Assembly: GCA_027605045.1 (NCBI GenBank)
Contig: JAQFWX010000022.1
Span: forward strand, 248,001-312,000
DNA length: 64,000 nt
Direction of reading: 5' to 3'
DNA from: Phallus indusiatus
Taxonomy: Eukaryota; Basidiomycota; Agaricomycetes; Phallales; Phallaceae
Part shown: one piece after another, positions 57,429 to 64,000 of the stretch
Layout: the number at the start of each line of letters is the position of its first letter
How positions within the stretch are numbered: position 1 is the stretch's first letter
Notes under the pieces: model-generated
What the model was told of the DNA's origin: nothing
Database searches by the model: none
Seen by the model: the letters and a program-made list of their open reading frames with translations, nothing else
Position numbers and translations under genes: made by a program

Positions 57429-58347
57429 CTGAGGCCAACTTAATAGCCAAACTAATATAACGCTCTTATGTACCATCTATTTCAGGTGTCATGGTTTTTC
57501 AAAGTCTTCAATGTTTTTGTGGATTGCGTACTGTGGACTGTGGTTGGCAACTGCGGCGTGTGCGCTTGCGCTTGAGGCACTGTCACGCGTTACGGACTGA
57601 ACGTCTACCTGCTAAAACCTTTCGAAAGAAGTCCAGGCTCTTGAATGGGCTGATGATCAATTTCGTCCTCGTACGCACATGTTATCATTGTCTTTATGTC
57701 TCCTTAAAGGGACTGAAGCTGAAGCACTGACGCTTTTTCAGCCGAGCGTACTCTAGGTCAAGTGAGTAACTTATAATGCAACTAAACTTTTGGATAATCG
57801 CTACAATAATGCAATAGAGCCGGATTCATCGCCCGAGAGCCAGTAAGGTTCAAGTTGCCAATGGCAACGCTAGGCTCCAGAGTTCACGCGCACGTTCAGC
57901 CGCTGAAGGGACCCTTGTCAGCAAGCATTCCAACGGCGCGCATTATGCCATAACATGTCATACCGCTTCTGACTCGACGTTGACTGGTGATCCGTATGAG
58001 TCGGTCACTCCTAGTCATGCATCATGACTCAGAACGCTCAAAGTTTTATAGCTATTCGCGTACTGCGGATTCCTCAGACGGCACCGAGATTATGCTTGCG
58101 TGTTCTCTCGGCTTGCACAAAAGCCTTCTGTATCAATAAAGGTTTCGCTTCATTTGTCATCTATATATCGTCCAATGTTATCAGTTCTTTCAATGGACTA
58201 GGTAATCGGCCGTGCTACAAAAACATTACTACAACGGGACTTGGTTTCCTAATACTTTCACACAAATTCATATAAATACTCATGAATGAGACAGCACCAG
58301 TCAGTTTCGAATAAGAAACAGCCCCCCTACACTCTTCCAAAATCCTC

Positions 58348-59781
58348 ATGGCTCTCTTTGGTCAAACTCCAGTCCCCCCCACTAAACTTGGCCGCTATCG
58401 CGTTTTGTCACCTAATGCTGGTGTATATGTCTCCCCCCTACAACTAGGAGGAGCTAGCATTGGCGATAAATGGGCCAGGATGGGCCATATGAACAAAGAG
58501 TCGTCGTTCAAACTCCTCGACGCATATTATGATGCGGGAGGTAACATGATTGACACCGCTTGTAATTATCAGGAGGGAACTTCTGAAGAATTCATCGGTG
58601 AATGGATGGAGAAACGAGGCATACGTGACCAACTCGTCATTGCTACCAAGTTTACTTCTCCTTTACGGTCAGATGATTCTGCGATAAAGGTCAATTTCTT
58701 GGGAAACAGTCATAAATCTCTTCATGTCGCAGTGGAGCAAAGTCTCAAAAGGTTGCGAACTACGTATATAGATATACTATACGTGCACTGTGAGTGTTAT
58801 ATAAGAAGCTTACTTTTTCTTTAACTGCAATTAAATTATATAGGGTGGACTTATGATACTTCGGTTGAAGAGATCATGAATAACTTGCACAGTCTCGTCG
58901 TCGCCAGAAAGGTTCTTTACTTGGTACGATACTTCCTTACTTCAATGTTGATAATAATCTTGACAACCATCTTCAGGGAATCTCCGTATGATCCCCTCTT
59001 TCTCTTGCATGCAGTCGAAACTTATTGTGTTCTTTTCAGGATACGCCCGCCTGGGTAGTCGTAAAAGCTAATCAATGGGCCAAATTTCACGGAAAGACCC
59101 CCTTCTGCGTCTACCAGGGTCGCTGGAACATTTTGGAGCGAAGCTTCGAACGGGATATCATTCCTATGGCTCGCTCCGAAGGACTTGCACTTGCACCATT
59201 CGGAGTTTTAGCAGAAGGTCATTTCCGTACAGACGAGGAAGAGCAACGTCGTAAAGAAACTGGAGAAAAGGGCCGTGAAGTAACCGTATTTAAAAAAGGT
59301 TGGGAAAGGGATGAGAATGAACGTAAAGTGTCGAGAAAACTGGAGGAAATAGCCGCTGAAGTGGGAGCGAAAAGTATTACTGCTGTCGCTATTGCCTATG
59401 TTATGCATGTGAGTTCAGAGACTGAAACAAAATACTTTGTGCATGCATATTAAATTTTATATTCTAGAAAGCGCCTTTTGTATTCCCTATCATTGGCGGA
59501 CGGAAAGTAGAACATCTACAATCCAACATCGAAGCACTAGATGTCAAGTTAACCCCCGAGCATATAAAGTCACTCGAGTCCATTGTTCCTTTCGACCTCG
59601 GATTTCCTCACAGTATCATCGTAAGCATCCCATTTCCCGTACCCCAAAAAGAATTCTTTTAAAGATTGTTGTTAATTACGCATTTTAGAACGATGGTTCT
59701 TCTACTCCCTCGTTCTTCAGGAACATCGCTGTCATTGACAAATGGCAAAAGATTCCTACGCAGCCTGCTTTGACATTGTAA
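58348..59781 (+). CDS. AAD: Aldo-keto reductase, aryl-alcohol dehydrogenase type
   Basis: NADP(H)-dependent reduction of aromatic aldehydes, cytosolic, by family. Predicted 381 aa; exons 58348-58789, 58844-58923, 58977-58985 (9 nt), 59040-59408, 59468-59620, 59689-59781, sum 1,146 nt, phases close. The AKR tetrad is complete: Asp in MIDTACNY, Tyr in the same motif, Lys in VIATKF, His in YVHWW across the first intron. Then come KVLYLGISDTPAW (the GIS comes entirely from the 9-nt exon), [28 protein letters not shown] and the cofactor-binding [11 protein letters not shown]. It resembles yeast AAD proteins and white-rot aryl-alcohol dehydrogenases. The symbol is a family name, not an orthology claim. 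Confidence 0.92.
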
Positions 59782-62664
59782 GGACGGACTGGAATTAGAT
59801 CAACTCTTTCACGAATAATAAAGTCTAGTGTATCTGTTCAATGTTGCAAGCCATTTCTAAGCATCGAGCAGTGATCCTTATCAGTTAACGTTAATGAACA
59901 TCAGCGTCGAGACAGAATATCAATAATGAAACTTGTAATTATGGCAATTTGTCATCAAGAGGAACTGTATTAAGAAAATAGCAACAGCGGTTCCAACAGG
60001 ATGCTTGGCAATGTAAAGATTTAAATGGGGGTGTCTACATACATATGTATATGCTGGTCTGACGGACCAAAAAAAATGACCTCCGAGCGGATCGGAAGAA
60101 ACTCACAAAAAATGAACACGTATCTTTCACGGTATCCTAGAGAGGTCTGGAGTGGGAGCTTCAGACTAGCGCGCGTTTTCGAAAGTGGTTTGAAAATCGC
60201 GGACCCGGATTTCAACGAGCTCGTTATCATGATGTCGAGTGAAGCGGATTCATGTGGAACTGTAGCAGACATGGGAGAACAATGTTAAAGAAACATCGGA
60301 CCAGTGACGGCCAGTGCTTTTCCATGTTGAAATTGATGATGCATAGGACGTGCAGACTCGGCACCAGATCCTGTACAGGGTACGATAAAACTTGTTTTTG
60401 CTTGGATATGCTGTGTCATCCCAGGATCCAGACATAAATGGGCTATCCATCACAAGTACAATAAGTTTTGCCGCTGACAAGGATAGCATGCGATCGGAGC
60501 AGTGTGTCCCTAGCCTCACGGCCGTCGCTCTGCGCTTTGCAGAGAATAGGAAACGACGCTATTCACGACGTAATGAAGTCTTTCGCAAGAATTTCAGCTC
60601 TGTTGAGTAATGTCCTTTTATCTAGTCATTAGATCTCGTACGAAAATGTAGTCTTTTTCTTTGGTGTTGATAGAAGCATGTGCCATGTCGGTAATACAGA
60701 GTTGTCTATCGTTATGTAATCGGAGAGTTTTGGTGATACTGCTAAATTTCTCAGTGTTTTAATCAAAGATACCAAATACGGTTTAACCTACCAAAGAACC
60801 TATTCAATGTCAACGTAGTCGAGCTAATGGTGAAAATACAAATACAAACAGCAAAAAGCACGCGTGACATGCATGTGACGACCGCGTGTTGAAACGTCGG
60901 ATGATCTCCTCACCCTGGACTAGCTGGAACCATTGTAGTACTCCGCGATGCATCATATACGAAAAAAAACGCGCTTAAAACATACCATTTTGCGATATTT
61001 CATGAATATTATACCATCTTCAAAGCCCGAACAATTCCAAATTCGGCCACTCGGCCAAAACCGAATCAAGAGTCGACACGCACAAAACACCGACGGTCAT
61101 AATGATATTTCTGCCTTAGTGTTAGCTGGTGTGCAACCCATCCGTACTTTATATGAGAACCCCATTGATGCAGGGCAAGCCAATGGTTCAAAGAACATTT
61201 TACAATGATAGGTGTGGACCGAAATATCCGAGCTACGTCATCTTCAAATGTTTTATTTGGTCCGCCAGAAAAGATGTGTATAAGTACATCTCTTCTCTAA
61301 ATATCTTTATATGAAGTTAAACAAGAAGGGTGACTTTGACATTCTGCTTTAGAGATTATCATTAGTGTTTAAAATTACATATGTATATTGAAGCTGCCTT
61401 CCAAGCTTAGAGATAGTGTCAATATCGCACACACACGCTGTGCACGATCATCGTTGTACCATCGTGTGTATTTATGCAATCCACTTTGCAGAATGTAACG
61501 AAAAACAATGGTTTTTTTTTGTAAAATCACAATTCATCTGAACATCAGGATTTATATCAGAACTTATCGTTATGATCGTGAACGTTCAATCAGCGAGCCA
61601 CGGCATGAGGCGCCGTAGCACAGCGGATAAATTTCTAAATCAAACTCTAGACCAAGGGTCTTCGGATCAAATCCTGCTGTGGCCTATAAATGCGGGACAT
61701 GCTTCGGCATAACAATCCTCATGCGCTCATTCGTTTTTTTCTTTCTCAGACAAAAAAGCTAACGTCAAACGTCACAAAATTTAAATTTTCCTATTTTTTA
61801 ATCATCATTTGAAAGGTATATTCACACAACTAAAAGCGGACACCTTCAAATGTTGTAGTCTTTATTTAAGTGTACGTGTGGTGTTTCAGGCGAAAAAAAC
61901 AGTAAATAAATAAATAATTTAAATTAACTCAAGCTCCCCACAAACTGAAAGTTGAAGCATGAGAATCTCTTTGTACAGAGAAATATTGTTGATAATCGTT
62001 GAAAAAGTTATATACATATATGCATGCCGGTGATGAATTTTTCGCTGTCAAGTTTTCTCCTATCCCCATTTCCTTCACTCTCTAAGTATTTGCCTCATCT
62101 ACATATGTCTATACATGTTTTTCAATACCTTTCAATTGTCCTCGTTTTAAGTCGTGATGGCAGTAAATCTAGATAATGCCAGTGCTCAGCGAGGGAAAAC
62201 CCCAAGTACCTTTTCAGATTTGTATTACAATGTGGTATATCAGCTCTCCCCGATATCCTCAATAGTTTTCGAAGGAAACGTAATCACTTGAAAAAATGTC
62301 CCCAATGCCGCATTTGATAGAATGGATCGACTTCTCCGTGCCTGTTATGTCCCCCTCATGTTATTTAATCACGGCTCCCTTAAGTTTACTGATAAGAAGG
62401 TTGGCGTCTTGCGTTTCACCACGTACTGCTCGCTATCATAAACTGTGGGAAATTTATTTATATATACATAAGCTGTAGTTCGTTCATATTGATTAACAAC
62501 GCCAAATATTCCTGAACATAAAGCTTCATCAGAAAAACATAAATAAGACTAGACAGTAGTAGTGGCTGAACCCGCCGTTAATATTTATGGTCCGATTCTC
62601 ATTGCAACGCAGAGTAGATGATCTCATCGCCACGTATTATATTTAATAACAGGCACCCCTTTTG
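59782..62664. other. Long intergenic region
   Basis: No gene recognised. Overlapping frames of up to 89 codons at 60021-60610 on both strands have no motif I know. The tRNA-like sequence at 61612 lies here. Confidence 0.35.
61612..61683 (+). other. Degenerate tRNA-like sequence (tRNA pseudogene or SINE head)
   Basis: Exactly 72 nt long, with a 7-bp acceptor stem, GCCGTAG pairing with CTGTGGC (G-U pairs included). TAGCACAGCGG resembles a pol III A box, and GGATCAAATCC resembles the B box GGTTCGAATCC. The D and T stems do not pair properly and no clear anticodon arm forms, so it is not a working tRNA. Confidence 0.4.
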
Positions 62665-63400
62665 TCAACGACCACCACTTCCGACGCGAGCACCACCAGC
62701 AGCGCCAGCTCTCAGGCTTGCGTCGCTACTAGTATGACTTTGAGCATGACTGCCACCCGGGCCGTTCATTGAAAAGTTTGCGCCTTCTTCGGACGTGTGT
62801 TCTAAGAAATGTAGCAACGATGGTTGATTCGGTACGTGCGGCGCGATGCTATCGATAAGCATACTATTATGGGTATTAAATGAAGAGACGTTATGATTAT
62901 GATGGCGACATAGCAATTGTTATGCAGTACTTACTCGCATTCATCTTGCAGACTTTTGAGCTTTGAGGAAGCATGTTTGAGAATAGCTCTGTTTTTGGTT
63001 TGTATCTGAAAGCATTACTTTCAGACCGCAGTATAAAGTTGCCGAGTAGATCAACGTACTGCAGTCAGTTCTTCAAGCCGTTTCTGAAGATTGAGATATC
63101 TGTAAGACAAAGATTCAGGTAGAGTTCAGGAGAAAGACTCGGAGAAGGAGCTTTCATTACTTTTCTCTAGTTGATAAGCCAAAATTGTCACTGAGCACGG
63201 GAAACGACGTTGCGTTGCCACCCACAGCCTTTCCTTTCAAACTCGTACTGGTTGTCGACGTCACGGACTTGCGCTTATTTAAATTTCCACTTGTGGCATG
63301 TCCCTGTTCGAGAGCAAGAAAAAAATCGCATCATTCAAAATGATCCGGTACTTTAATACGTGGTTGCAAGTTTAAGCATACTGCTTACCTCCGCGACCAT
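62665..63400 (-). CDS. Small coiled-coil protein, 154 aa
   Basis: Five exons: 63389-63400, 63161-63303, 63060-63099, 62935-63005, 62665-62863; sum 465 nt, all phases close. The first exon holds only MVAE. A Ser/Thr-rich basic segment (NKRKSVTSTTSTSLKG) precedes a coiled coil (REKYLNLQKRLEELTA, IQTKNRAILKHASSKLK). Then follow DSIAPHVPNQPSLLHFL and a Gly/Ala-rich tail ending GSGGR. The layout is reminiscent of small subunits of chromatin complexes, but no family can be named. The opposite-strand frame at 63474 is not supported. Confidence 0.65.
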
Positions 63401-64000
63401 TTTTACTGATCAGTGAATTGGTTTGAATTGACGAGAAATGTTTTGAAAGCCGTGCGAACAGAGTCTGAGCAAGGTGCATAAACTTGAAGTAGCAGGGGAT
63501 GTCGGCGACGGCGATATCGATGGCCTAGATGATATCACTACTACTGCAACCGTCCGTCGCGTACGCAGACACCCTGCACAACGCACAACGAGGCACGGTC
63601 AAGTACTAGCCTATTTAAGAATGCTGGTAAGCTGTGGTTATGTACGTAGTACATAATGATTATATTAATCATAGGGGTGAAGATAATATCACTCATCATC
63701 GATACCAATCGGGCAAGTATATACTTATCACCTGAATGTGACTATCATTCCGTTATTCAAATAATTGTTCACGTCCCTTGCGATGATCATGTCTTCACCC
63801 CCATTTATGTAATTTGGCGGTATGGTGACAATAGGGCGGGTCTTGTTCTGGAAATTTGACTTGAACGACGAATTCCGAGGGCTCTAGAGCACATAAACCG
63901 GTCCGGATTATTCCAATTCTTAAGTGTCGGCAATGATCAGATTGAATAATTGTCAAAACAGGGTGCCTATCATTATGATAATTGACAGGACACGCCAGAG
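63401..64000. other. Upstream sequence at the right edge
   Basis: Nothing assigned. Two plus-strand frames (60 and 67 codons) carry no motif. Confidence 0.35.

Larger units (their letters stand above)
56327..58347. other. Intergenic region with several hairpins
   Basis: No gene recognised. Hairpin-forming repeats lie at 56839-56882, 57289-57334, 57374-57399 and 57401-57428. Confidence 0.4.

Noticed and set aside
59782..60610. Possible gene downstream of the aldo-keto reductase
   Set aside because: Frames on both strands overlap without motif, and no chain of splice sites closes in phase.
1..64000. CRISPR arrays, bacterial operons, riboswitches, rRNA genes
   Set aside because: No regularly spaced repeats, Shine-Dalgarno-led gene strings or rRNA motifs were seen; spliced genes mark the sequence as eukaryotic.

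Overview
The window looks like a chromosomal segment of a mushroom-forming basidiomycete (Agaricomycetes). Genes are cut by many short GT-AG introns of about 50-75 bp. The families present (DUF6533-type and DUF6535-type proteins, F-box proteins, a fungal P450, an aryl-alcohol-dehydrogenase-like aldo-keto reductase, a MYND protein) are typical of that group. Gene models were rebuilt by hand: introns were accepted when the donor and acceptor were canonical and the reading phase closed exactly.

Layout. 0-2.2 kb: edge of a membrane-protein gene (minus strand), then a UMP-CMP kinase. 2.2-18.7 kb: a head-to-tail array of five paralogous seven-pass membrane protein genes (A-E) with near-identical ten-exon structures and repeated flanks; A is frameshifted, B-E are intact. 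The array carries a complete Tc1/mariner element (10.7-12.3 kb) and a 700-bp Mutator-like element (12.5-13.2 kb). 18.7-22.1 kb: secreted carboxylesterase and an 86-aa two-exon gene, both minus. 22.9-31.8 kb: a decayed tract with pseudogenes of an oxysterol-binding protein, a DUF6535 protein and an F-box protein. 32.8-40.6 kb: a second part of the membrane family, with intact copy F, intact diverged copy G, and fragments of two further G-like genes on either side of F. 41-44.8 kb: an intact F-box gene and an unrecognised 407-aa gene, both minus. 45.5-50.9 kb: DUF2306 membrane protein, MYND zinc-finger protein and a 193-aa unknown. 51.5-53.6 kb: cytochrome P450. 54.4-56.3 kb: a further diverged membrane-family member (H), apparently damaged. 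58.3-59.8 kb: aldo-keto reductase. 62.7-63.4 kb: a 154-aa coiled-coil protein.

Main point. The notable content is the expanding family of membrane proteins (A-H plus two fragments). Even strongly diverged G keeps the same ten coding exons, with exons 2, 3, 4, 5, 8 and 9 of identical length, including a 17-nt exon. This looks like a lineage-specific birth-and-death family with unequal recombination, pseudogene formation and transposon insertion between copies. Its function cannot be read from sequence; the topology suggests a membrane receptor- or transporter-like protein, which is inference only.
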